Program-made: the position numbers and the translations under genes
Origin: Mucilaginibacter oryzae
GTDB lineage: Bacteria > Bacteroidota > Bacteroidia > Sphingobacteriales > Sphingobacteriaceae
NCBI RefSeq assembly: GCF_003148845.1
Contig: NZ_QGHA01000003.1
Coordinates: 276,928 to 340,927, forward strand
DNA length: 64,000 bases
Direction: 5' to 3'
Notes under the pieces: generated by a model
What the model saw: only the letters and a program-made list of their open reading frames with translations
Database searches by the model: none
Told to the model about the DNA's origin: nothing
Part shown: piece after piece, positions 36,749-43,913 of the stretch
Position numbering within the stretch: the first letter of the stretch is position 1
How the letters are laid out: each line of letters opens with the position of its first letter

Positions 36749-37750
36749 TTATGGCAGCAGCAGATGAGCCGTCTCCATCCATTTCTTAATCAGTGCAGTT
36801 CGCTCTTTCAAAAACTTAACACCCCAGAATATGTTCGACCAGTCATCATAGTTTTCATACTGAAAACCGAGATAAAAGATCCAGAACCCAAACCCCAGAT
36901 ACGGTATTGCAGCTATTTCCTCATCCGATAGCGGTTTCACCTTGCGATAACTTTCAACGAAAACGCCCACCGCCCTGCGGGCTTCCTCCCGCATAATTCT
37001 GCCAAATGTAAATTCTAAAAAAAAATGAATAACAAACGAGGTTATATCATAAGCCAGCAACCCCTGTCCGGCAAAATCGAAATCAAAAAAAGTAATCCCG
37101 TCACTTTCGTCAAAGTGAAAATTCTTGGGTAAGAAATCAAAATGGCAATAACCGTAACTAAAGTTTGGAGTGAAATAATCATACCGGGCAATCACCTCAG
37201 TAGCTGTATTCTTTAAATAATTATATTCATCATCAAGCCCGGCAAAGGCTGGTGCAACTACCCGCAGCGGATTTATAATCGCGGTTTCCACCGAGTAAGG
37301 TCTTCTGGGGTAGTTCAACTGAATTGATGAACTTATCTGATGCAGGAGGGCCATCTCCCGCCCTACCGTATCTAACTGGTGATCCGTCATGGTATAAACC
37401 GGCTTTCCCTGCGCCCACGAAAATAACACGCCGTAGCGGGTACCTTCGGCGGCATTAAAAACCTGCAATAGTTCTCCATTTATTGCAGGGATTGGCGTTG
37501 ATACCCTCGCGCCATTTTCGACCAGGAGGTTCAGTAACGCTACCTCGCCTTTTATCTCCGCTAATTTCCGGTGCGAATCGCGGTAAATTTTGAAAATGTA
37601 TTTTTCAGCATTATTCTCAATAATGTAAGTATCGCTAACATTGCGGATCAGCAGCCTGCAGGTTGTACCGGTTAAGCCATAATTTTCACTAAGCCTAATG
37701 TTTAAAGCCTTTGATGATAAGGTTGAGTACTGGGTAGGGAAAATTTCCAT
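36749..37750 (-). CDS. Phosphotransferase of the APH/ChoK-like kinase fold
   Basis: The 333-residue cytoplasmic protein has an APH-type kinase layout. It shows an N-lobe lysine region (EKYIFKIYRD), a hinge, and the catalytic loop YGYCHFDFLPKNFHF, where the canonical HxDxxxxN pattern reads H-F-D-FLPK-N, so aspartate and asparagine are kept. The metal-binding ITFFDFDFAGQG follows. Overall it looks closest to SrkA/homoserine-kinase-like phosphotransferases. The substrate cannot be told. A -7-like box TACCTTTG lies just before the start codon (37758-37765). Confidence 0.82.
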   Translation of the reverse strand: MEIFPTQYSTLSSKALNIRLSENYGLTGTTCRLLIRNVSDTYIIENNAEKYIFKIYRDSHRKLAEIKGEVALLNLLVENGARVSTPIPAINGELLQVFNAAEGTRYGVLFSWAQGKPVYTMTDHQLDTVGREMALLHQISSSIQLNYPRRPYSVETAIINPLRVVAPAFAGLDDEYNYLKNTATEVIARYDYFTPNFSYGYCHFDFLPKNFHFDESDGITFFDFDFAGQGLLAYDITSFVIHFFLEFTFGRIMREEARRAVGVFVESYRKVKPLSDEEIAAIPYLGFGFWIFYLGFQYENYDDWSNIFWGVKFLKERTALIKKWMETAHLLLP

Positions 37751-38266
37751 AGGTGAGCAAAGGTATGCTTTTACCGGTTACGGTGAGATTTCCGGTTATA
37801 GCGAAAATCGCTGTAAACCTGTAGTAAAAATTAAAGGGGGTATAGATTAGAGATTTTCACACTAATTTTTCCGGATGATCGAATTACACCAATGCTTTTA
37901 AACAGGGCATAGCTTTTTAAGAAAAGAGTTTGTTATTGCCTATGTAAAAACCTCACCCCAGCCCTTTCCAAAGTAGAGGGAGCGCTTAAAGCGCTTCTTC
38001 TTGGAGAGGATTTAGGTGAGGCTAAACATAAGATGCCTTTTAAAAGCGATTACACCAATGCCTGGATAATAAATAAAGTGATCAGTGGTGAATTCCCCTT
38101 AAGGTTGTCAGACTTGAAAGATAATTGATGTAAGTTTCCTTATAAAACTTAGTCAAACAGTACTAACTGCTTTAAAGCAATTGTGCTGAACAATCTGTTC
38201 AGCATATGGTAATTGATTAAAAAAACACTTTTATATTTAGTATGTTTAAGTTGTAACCTACGCACC
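37751..38266. repeat. Intergenic region with a CCTCACCCCAGCCC-type inverted repeat
   Basis: About 515 bases without a gene. At about 37950-38025, cctcaccccagcccttt and the closing ggatttaggtgagg form an inverted repeat around an agcgcttaaagcgct palindrome and a gagagg/agaggg pair. This wording is common in intergenic repeats of Bacteroidota (from memory). Nothing else is recognisable. Confidence 0.55.
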
Positions 38267-38833
38267 ATGAAAAAGTTACTACTATCAGTATCGATGCTTT
38301 TTTATTCAGCCCTATTATTTGCACAGGCCAACGATAAAAACGGTGCGCCGGTGATCCCGGTTATGCTACCGACAAATGATATTGTAAAAAACATATCATT
38401 GATACCCAATATGAGCAGGTTTGCTTCGTTCATCAGGAAAACAAACCTGATGCGGACATATACCAGCCGCGGACCAATCACCGTTTTTGTGCCCGTTGAT
38501 GAGGGTTATACCGATATGCCAGCAGGCAAGCTCGACTCGCTAAGCAAACCAGGCTATATATGGGATTTAACCGATCTGGTTACTTATCACGCGTTAGCGG
38601 GAGAATACAAACTGAAAGAGATCAGGAAACAAATCAATAAGCACAAAGGAGTTGCTACGTTTACCACCCTATCGGGCGGGATACTTACAGCTAAGTTTGA
38701 TAGCAACAGTAATATTATTTTAGTTGACGCCAACGGCGGCGAAATCATGATTAACCAGCCGGATATCGCTCAAAACAACGGGATTATCCACGTTGTGAAC
38801 AAAGTACTGATACCCAAAAAAAGAGTGATTTAA
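38267..38833 (+). CDS. Secreted fasciclin-domain protein
   Basis: I chose the ATG at 38267 because MKKLLLSVSMLFYSALLFAQ is a clean signal peptide; the frame is open 18 codons further up without signal character. The 188-residue protein then has one FAS1 domain. Segments PITVFVPVDEGYTDMPAG, DLVTYHALAGEYKLKEI and the C-terminal NNGIIHVVNKVLIP match the two conserved FAS1 boxes (H1 and H2). FAS1 proteins mediate adhesion; in Bacteroidota they are often surface or periplasmic. It stands alone, downstream of a repeat-bearing spacer. Confidence 0.88.
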   Translation: MKKLLLSVSMLFYSALLFAQANDKNGAPVIPVMLPTNDIVKNISLIPNMSRFASFIRKTNLMRTYTSRGPITVFVPVDEGYTDMPAGKLDSLSKPGYIWDLTDLVTYHALAGEYKLKEIRKQINKHKGVATFTTLSGGILTAKFDSNSNIILVDANGGEIMINQPDIAQNNGIIHVVNKVLIPKKRVI

Positions 38834-39038
38834 AAATCACCTGTTCTTACTTCACCCGGGGACACAACTGAATATCCGGGATGCCGGACCATGCCTGTTT
38901 CCAAGCCACCACCGCTGTAACGGCCTCTATAATGATGAATGACAGCTATTGCCGAAGCACCGAGTACGACACACTGCCTGGTATTGATGGCACACACCAT
39001 TTAACAATGCCATAAACAGTACATAGCGTAAAAGCTTC

Positions 39039-39395
39039 TTAAAAAGCCAAAACCCTGCGGTTGGTATTGAGCGACGGGCGCAGTTGGGGCCTTACGCGCA
39101 AACCGTTTTCGTATTTTAAGCCGATGGTCAGATCAATCCAATCCGGATTAACCGCGCGGATCATTTTTTCTTTCTGAGGGCGGGTGAATGTGCTCACCAC
39201 TTTAAAACGTTCCATAGCCTGCTCCTCGGTATTGATCTCTTCAAAGTACACGAGTCGGTTCAGCTGCTGCGCGTTATCAAAGAACAAGGTTGGCATTTCG
39301 CTGTAAAACTGGAGGGTTTTCATCAGGTCAGAACATAGGCCCACGTGCAGATTTTTGCGGTTCCTGTCGGTAATGATATAAACGAAACGTTTCAT
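39039..39395 (-). CDS. Degenerate GIY-YIG-like protein
   Basis: The 118-residue protein keeps the GIY-YIG fold outline: VYIITDRN at 5-12 in place of GIY, LHVGLCSDLMKTL at 16-28 in place of YIG with its following helix, RLVYFEEINTEEQAMERFKVV, and the terminal NPDWIDLTIG typical of the family. The catalytic Tyr of YIG and the Arg normally found in the next helix are changed (HVG, LMKTLQ), so nuclease activity is doubtful. The C-terminal tail is Arg-rich and could bind nucleic acid. It is divergent from a LexA-like regulator with only 86 bases between start codons. Its function is unknown. Confidence 0.72.
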   Translation of the reverse strand: MKRFVYIITDRNRKNLHVGLCSDLMKTLQFYSEMPTLFFDNAQQLNRLVYFEEINTEEQAMERFKVVSTFTRPQKEKMIRAVNPDWIDLTIGLKYENGLRVRPQLRPSLNTNRRVLAF

Positions 39396-39409
39396 TTTAT
39401 GATAAAAAA

Positions 39410-39440
39410 TTTGGTGAACAAATAATTATTACTAACTTTA
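39410..39440 (+). promoter_or_regulatory. Promoter of the S24 regulator
   Basis: TTTG (39410-39413), exactly 19 bases, then TAACTTTA (39433-39440), one mismatch from TAnnTTTG. It overlaps the upstream in-frame ATG at 39440 and therefore supports the translation start at 39482. Confidence 0.6.
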
Positions 39441-39481
39441 TGAGCATAAAATTACTAATAAATTTAGCAAATCCAAATTTT

Positions 39482-40258
39482 ATGTCAATAATTTCACAAA
39501 ATATTAAATTTCTCCGCAAAAAAAAGGGGCTTACCCAACAGCAATTCGCGGATGAATTAGGTATAAAACGTTCATTAGTAGGTGCATACGAAGAAGACCG
39601 TGCCGACCCGAAATACGAACTACTAAAAACATTAGCAACCTATTTTGACGTTACTATTGATGACTTTATCAACGAAACCATCAACGAAAAATGGCAGCCC
39701 AAACCAAAAGGCAACCCGGCCAACATCCGGATCCTGAGCATTTCGGTTGATAAAGAAGATAATGAAAATATTGAGATGGTGCCTGTAAAAGCCAGCGCCG
39801 GTTACCTTAACGGCTACGCCGATCCCGAATACGTTTCGCAGTTGCCTAAGTTTTACCTGCCTATGTTTAAGCAGGGTACGTTCCGCGCTTTCGAAATTAA
39901 AGGCGATTCGATGCTGCCCTTACAATCGGGTACTATTATAATAGGTGAATACGTAGAAAACTGGGCAGATGTTAAAAGCGGTGAAACGTACGTGGTGATC
40001 TCTAAAAACGACGGGGTGGTTTATAAGCGTATCGGCAATAAGTTTAAAGAGAACAAAAAGCTGAAACTGATATCAGACAACCCGGTGTATGAGCCTTATG
40101 AAATATCGGGCGAGGATGTACTGGAGTTATGGAAAGCCAAAGGCTACATTTCAATGCATTTACCGGAGCCATCGCCCGAGCCTACCATGGAAAGTTTAAC
40201 CAGCATGATGGCCCAGATGCAGCGTTCGATATCCAACCTACAGCAAGGCAACAATTAA
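39482..40258 (+). CDS. LexA-like XRE/S24 transcriptional regulator
   Basis: The 258-residue regulator starts MSIISQNIKFLRKKKGLTQQQ; the earlier ATG at 39440 lies in the promoter. The N-terminus is a HTH_XRE domain (about 5-60: LTQQQFADELGIKRSLVGAYE). The C-terminal half is an S24 peptidase domain with a putative cleavage site at A106-G107 in KASAGYLNG, catalytic S143 in IKGDSMLPL and K182 in GVVYKRI. Such proteins can self-cleave in response to damage, as LexA or phage CI do. Ending in a Met/Gln-rich tail (ESLTSMMAQMQRSISNLQQ), it may oligomerise. Target genes are unknown; autoregulation is suggested by the divergent arrangement. Confidence 0.9.
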   Translation: MSIISQNIKFLRKKKGLTQQQFADELGIKRSLVGAYEEDRADPKYELLKTLATYFDVTIDDFINETINEKWQPKPKGNPANIRILSISVDKEDNENIEMVPVKASAGYLNGYADPEYVSQLPKFYLPMFKQGTFRAFEIKGDSMLPLQSGTIIIGEYVENWADVKSGETYVVISKNDGVVYKRIGNKFKENKKLKLISDNPVYEPYEISGEDVLELWKAKGYISMHLPEPSPEPTMESLTSMMAQMQRSISNLQQGNN

Positions 40259-40330
40259 GTTACATCGGCTTTTTTAAACCATTACGGTATATCTTTATCA
40301 TAAGATTAAAACGTAAATAAATCAAAAGCT

Positions 40331-40687
40331 ATGAAAAAATTATTGTTAATGTGCTGTTTCGTATTAGGAATTTCGGCAGCAAGCCATGCGCAAGGCATGA
40401 TGAGGAAAAGCCCTGAAGAAAGAGCTAAGGATTTGCAAACCCAGTTTAAACTAACGGATGATCAAACTGCTAAGATCACTGCGGTTTATAAAGAACAGGT
40501 TACCAAAATGGATAGCGTACGTACTGCCGCTAACGGCGACAGGGATGCCATGCGTTCGGCAATGCGCCCGATGATGGAAGCTACGAATGCCAAAATCAAA
40601 GCCATTTTAACTCCCGAACAAGCTGCCGCTTACGATAAAGCCATGAAAGAACGTATGGAGCGTATGCGCCAGGGTGGCGGTCAATAA
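40331..40687 (+). CDS. Small periplasmic Spy/LTXXQ-like protein
   Basis: The 118-residue protein has a signal peptide (MKKLLLMCCFVLGISAASHA, cut before QGMM). The remainder is charged and helical, rich in Met, Lys and Glu: EERAKDLQTQFKLTDDQTAKI and the LTPEQAAAYDKAM repeat. This matches the small Spy/CpxP-like chaperone-type proteins of Bacteroidota (LTPEQ motif) with a Met-rich C-terminus. A periplasmic chaperone or stress role is inferred. It is closed by a terminator. Confidence 0.8.
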   Translation: MKKLLLMCCFVLGISAASHAQGMMRKSPEERAKDLQTQFKLTDDQTAKITAVYKEQVTKMDSVRTAANGDRDAMRSAMRPMMEATNAKIKAILTPEQAAAYDKAMKERMERMRQGGGQ

Positions 40688-40710
40688 GCATTAAACATTA
40701 CCATAAATTG

Positions 40711-40738
40711 AAAGCGGCCATTAGCCGCTTTTTTTATT
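40711..40738 (+). terminator. Rho-independent terminator after the Spy-like gene
   Basis: An 8-bp stem, 40711-40718 with 40724-40731, has the 5-base loop catta and is followed by T-rich sequence. Its end nearly touches the bioF start. Confidence 0.85.
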
Positions 40739-40739
40739 T

Positions 40740-41891
40740 TTGCATAAAACAGCAGCATTGAAACAGGCCGAAGATTTTTTGATATTTAAACTTGCCGAAA
40801 GGCAACAGGCGGGTAATTACAGGGCCTTGAAAAGCGAAAGCGGCCTCGCCGATTTTTGTTCGAACGATTACCTCGGCTTTGCCCGCTCAGAAGCTTTAAA
40901 GCAAAGTATTGCAGCCGAGACGGCAAATCATCCGCTTAGCTTAAATGGTTCGGCCGGGTCGAGATTGCTATATGGCAATATACAATATGCCGAAGAGCTG
41001 GAAAAGCAAATAGCCGACTGGCACGAAAGCGAAGCCGGTTTATTATTTAACTCAGGCTATGATGCCAACCTCGGCCTGATTTCCTCCCTGGCGCAGCGCG
41101 GCGACACCCTAATTTTAGATGATCTGGTACATGCCTCCATTATCGACGGTGCCCGTTTAAGCTATGCCAACCGTTATAGCTTTAAACATAACAATCCCGA
41201 AAGCCTTGAAAATAAATTAAAACTGGCCAAAGGCAATTGTTACGTGATTATTGAAAGTGTTTACTCGATGGATGGCGATACCCCCCCTCTGCATGAGATT
41301 GTAGCCCTCACCGAAAAATATAATGCCGCGCTTATTGTTGACGAAGCACACGCGGTAGGCCTGTATCCCAAAGGCCTGGTTCATAACCTTAATTTACAGC
41401 AGCGCGTTTTTGCCCGTGTGGTTACTTTCGGCAAGGCGCTCGGCAGTCACGGCGCTGCGGTGCTGGGCAGCAATAACCTGCGCAATTACCTCATAAACTT
41501 TGCACGCCCTTTTATTTATACCACCGCCGCCCCGTTTCACCAGCTGGCGGCCGTAAAAATGGCTTACGGACTCCTTGAAACATCGGCAGATAACATGCGT
41601 GAGCTCCGAAACAACATCTGCCTGTTTAAGGATAAAATTAAACCAGGTAAGGATTTTACGCTGATAGAGAGTAACAGCGCCATACAGTGTATTTTGTTAG
41701 GGAGCAACCAACTGGCACGCCAGGCAGCTAACCAGTTGCAGATAAACGGCTTGGATGTGCGCGCTATTTTAAGCCCTACGGTTGCAACCGGAACCGAACG
41801 CATCAGGATTTGCCTGCACAGTTTTAATACAGAAAATGAATTAACTTTGCTGGCTGATACCCTTAAAAATTTAGCACAAGTACATGCCTGA
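40740..41891 (+). CDS. bioF: 8-amino-7-oxononanoate synthase
   Basis: BioF condenses pimeloyl-ACP/CoA with L-alanine to give KAPA, the first step of the biotin ring pathway. The 383-residue frame has the KAPA-synthase features: FCSNDYLGFARS, GSAGSRLLYGN, VDEAHAVGLYP, and the PLP lysine at K232 (VVTFGKALGSHG). The start is uncertain. The frame begins with TTG at 40740, directly behind a terminator, and a TATTTTTG box (40735-40742) overlaps it, so the next TTG (40758) may be the real start. The bioD gene overlaps the 3' end by 8 bases, indicating translational coupling. Confidence 0.93.
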   Translation: MHKTAALKQAEDFLIFKLAERQQAGNYRALKSESGLADFCSNDYLGFARSEALKQSIAAETANHPLSLNGSAGSRLLYGNIQYAEELEKQIADWHESEAGLLFNSGYDANLGLISSLAQRGDTLILDDLVHASIIDGARLSYANRYSFKHNNPESLENKLKLAKGNCYVIIESVYSMDGDTPPLHEIVALTEKYNAALIVDEAHAVGLYPKGLVHNLNLQQRVFARVVTFGKALGSHGAAVLGSNNLRNYLINFARPFIYTTAAPFHQLAAVKMAYGLLETSADNMRELRNNICLFKDKIKPGKDFTLIESNSAIQCILLGSNQLARQAANQLQINGLDVRAILSPTVATGTERIRICLHSFNTENELTLLADTLKNLAQVHA

Positions 41892-42501
41892 TAAGCAACC
41901 TATTTTTATTACCGGTATTGGCACCGGCATTGGTAAAACAATAATATCGGCTATTTTAACCGAAAAACTAAAGGCAGATTACTGGAAGCCCATACAATCG
42001 GGCGACCTGGATAAAAGCGATACGCTTACGGTTAAAAGCCTCATTTCGAACAAAGTTACCAGGTTTTTTCCCGAAGCATACGCGCTTACACAACCGTTTT
42101 CGCCCCATAAATCGGCAGCACTCGACAAGATTACCATCGACCTGGAAAAAATTGTGCTCCCTCAAACACAAAACCAGCTGATCATTGAAGGAGCCGGTGG
42201 CCTCATGGTGCCACTGAATAATAATTTTTTAATTATCGATCTCATTAAACAGTTAAACGCGCGGGTAGTACTGGTAAGCAGGCATTACCTTGGCAGTATT
42301 AACCATACCCTGCTATCGATACATGCGCTTAAAAAATACGGCATCCCGGTTATGGGTATCGTATTTAACGGACCAAAGGATATTTATTCCAAAAGCTATA
42401 TCCTTGAATATTCTGAACTGAACGATCTCGGCCAGATCCCGGATTATCAAACTATCGACAAAAAAACTGTTAAGGAAGCGGGGAAGTTGATTACCTTGTA
42501 A
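41884..42501 (+). CDS. bioD: Dethiobiotin synthase
   Basis: BioD makes dethiobiotin from DAPA and CO2 using ATP. The 205-residue protein has the P-loop FITGIGTGIGKTIISA near residues 8-23, IEGAGGLMVPL for the substrate site, and WKPIQSGD. It overlaps bioF by 8 bases. The genes for the DAPA (bioA) and biotin (bioB) steps are not in the window; the pathway is therefore split or encoded elsewhere. Confidence 0.95.
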   Translation: MPDKQPIFITGIGTGIGKTIISAILTEKLKADYWKPIQSGDLDKSDTLTVKSLISNKVTRFFPEAYALTQPFSPHKSAALDKITIDLEKIVLPQTQNQLIIEGAGGLMVPLNNNFLIIDLIKQLNARVVLVSRHYLGSINHTLLSIHALKKYGIPVMGIVFNGPKDIYSKSYILEYSELNDLGQIPDYQTIDKKTVKEAGKLITL

Positions 42502-42547
42502 TGGCGTTATTTTTAAAATATCTTTAAAAGGCAATTAGCACCTCATT

Positions 42548-43438
42548 ATGAAAAACATTACCGTGATAGGTTCGGGTACTATGGGCAACGGCATTGCTCA
42601 TACTTTTGCGCAATACGGCTTTAATGTAGCCGTTGTTGATATCAGCGACGATGCCCTGAGCAAAGCCCTGCAAACCATTGCCGCTAATTTAGACAGGCAG
42701 GTAAAAAAAGGTGTCATCAACGAGCAAACCAAAGCAGATACCCTGAATCATATCAGCGTATTCACCGATTTAGCTGAAGGCGCCAAAAATGCCGACCTGG
42801 TAATTGAAGCCGCTACCGAAAACCAGGAAATAAAACTGAAACTATTTAAACAGCTGGCCGAGATTTGTGGTGAAAACACCATCCTTGCCTCTAATACCTC
42901 CTCTATATCTATCACCAAAATAGCTTCGGTAACTAAAAACCCGGGCAATGTGATTGGTATGCACTTTATGAACCCCGTGCCAGTGATGAAACTGGTTGAG
43001 GTAATAAGAGGATATGCTACCACCGATAATGTTACGGCAACTGTGATGCAGCTTTCGCGCACCTTGGGTAAAGAGCCCGTTGAGGTGAATGATTACCCCG
43101 GCTTTGTTGCCAACCGCATTTTAATGCCCATGATTAATGAAGCCATTTATACCTTATATGAAGGCGTTGCCGGTGTACAGGAAATTGACACGGTAATGAA
43201 ACTGGGTATGGCCCACCCGATGGGTCCGCTGCAACTGGCCGATTTTATTGGTTTAGATGTATGCCTGGCTATTTTAAAAGTATTGCAGGATGGCTTTGGC
43301 AACCCTAAATATGCCCCATGCCCTTTATTGGTAAATATGGTAACAGCAGGGCATTTAGGTGCAAAAACCGGCAAGGGTTTTTATCAATATACGCCGGGTA
43401 GTAAAGAACTGGTAGTAGCCGGTAAGTTTAGCCGTTGA
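42548..43438 (+). CDS. 3-hydroxybutyryl-CoA dehydrogenase-like enzyme
   Basis: The 296-residue NAD-dependent enzyme reduces or oxidises 3-hydroxyacyl-CoA. It has the Rossmann motif VIGSGTMGNGIAHTFAQYGF at 5-24. HFMNPVPVMKLVEVI carries the catalytic histidine, EVNDYPGFVANRILMPMINEA the C-terminal helical domain start, and HPMGPLQLADFIGLDVCL the substrate region. It is of normal single-domain Hbd/PaaH length. It lies 46 bases after bioD on the same strand, possibly in the same transcript, but has no direct role in biotin synthesis. Confidence 0.93.
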   Translation: MKNITVIGSGTMGNGIAHTFAQYGFNVAVVDISDDALSKALQTIAANLDRQVKKGVINEQTKADTLNHISVFTDLAEGAKNADLVIEAATENQEIKLKLFKQLAEICGENTILASNTSSISITKIASVTKNPGNVIGMHFMNPVPVMKLVEVIRGYATTDNVTATVMQLSRTLGKEPVEVNDYPGFVANRILMPMINEAIYTLYEGVAGVQEIDTVMKLGMAHPMGPLQLADFIGLDVCLAILKVLQDGFGNPKYAPCPLLVNMVTAGHLGAKTGKGFYQYTPGSKELVVAGKFSR

Positions 43439-43505
43439 GCGGGTTAAACTTTTGATGTTTGTGGTTGTCAAAAAATAAAAACTTAACAACAAAAGCATCA
43501 TTAAA

Positions 43506-43796
43506 ATGAAATCCATAGTTAAATTAGGAATAGTGCTTGCCTTAACAGGTTCATTATTTGCCTCATGCGCAAGCCAGGCTTATGTTACCGAACAACCTGT
43601 TGAACCTGTTTATGTACGCCCGGTAGCACCATACCCCAATGCCGTTTGGGTTCCGGGCGAGTGGGTTTGGCGCGGCAACCATTATGTATACCACCGGGGT
43701 TTTTACGCACGACCACGTTATAACAGAGTGTATGTACAAGGCCACTGGCAGCCAACCAACCGCGGTTACGTTTGGATAAGAGGTTATTGGAGATAG
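43506..43796 (+). CDS. YXWGXW-repeat lipoprotein
   Basis: The 96-residue protein has a lipoprotein signal (MKSIVKLGIVLALTGSLFAS, lipobox LFASC at about residue 21). It then has an aromatic-rich domain with two related repeats, VWVPGEWVWRGNHYVY and RVYVQGHWQPTNRGYVWIRGYW. These match the YXWGXW family of small secreted proteins, whose function is unknown. The Trp/Tyr/Gly pattern suggests beta-strand packing on an envelope surface. It is monocistronic and followed by inverted palindromic repeats. Confidence 0.87.
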   Translation: MKSIVKLGIVLALTGSLFASCASQAYVTEQPVEPVYVRPVAPYPNAVWVPGEWVWRGNHYVYHRGFYARPRYNRVYVQGHWQPTNRGYVWIRGYWR

Positions 43797-43800
43797 TCAT

Positions 43801-43825
43801 GCCCCCCTGCCCCCTAAAGGGGGAG
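43801..43825. repeat. 25-nt G/C palindromic repeat, copy 2 (inverted)
   Basis: This is the reverse complement of the 43889-43913 copy with three mismatches. The pair encloses a hairpin terminator. Confidence 0.75.
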
Positions 43826-43836
43826 TTATAAATGAC

Positions 43837-43874
43837 AAAAGCCGGAAGCAAATCAATTTTGCTCCCGGCTTTTG
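43837..43874. terminator. Hairpin terminator between YXWGXW gene and argS
   Basis: A stem made from aaaagccggaagcaaa and its near-complement ttttgctcccggctttt, with one small internal mismatch region, ends in T-rich sequence. It can serve both convergent genes. Confidence 0.75.
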
Positions 43875-43888
43875 GTTTTCCGCTGTTG

Positions 43889-43913
43889 CTCCCCCTTCAG
43901 GGGGTTGGGGGGC
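43889..43913. repeat. 25-nt G/C palindromic repeat, copy 3
   Basis: It differs from the copy at 8416-8440 only at one or two positions. It ends at the argS stop codon, as copy 1 ends at the stop of another gene. Confidence 0.75.
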
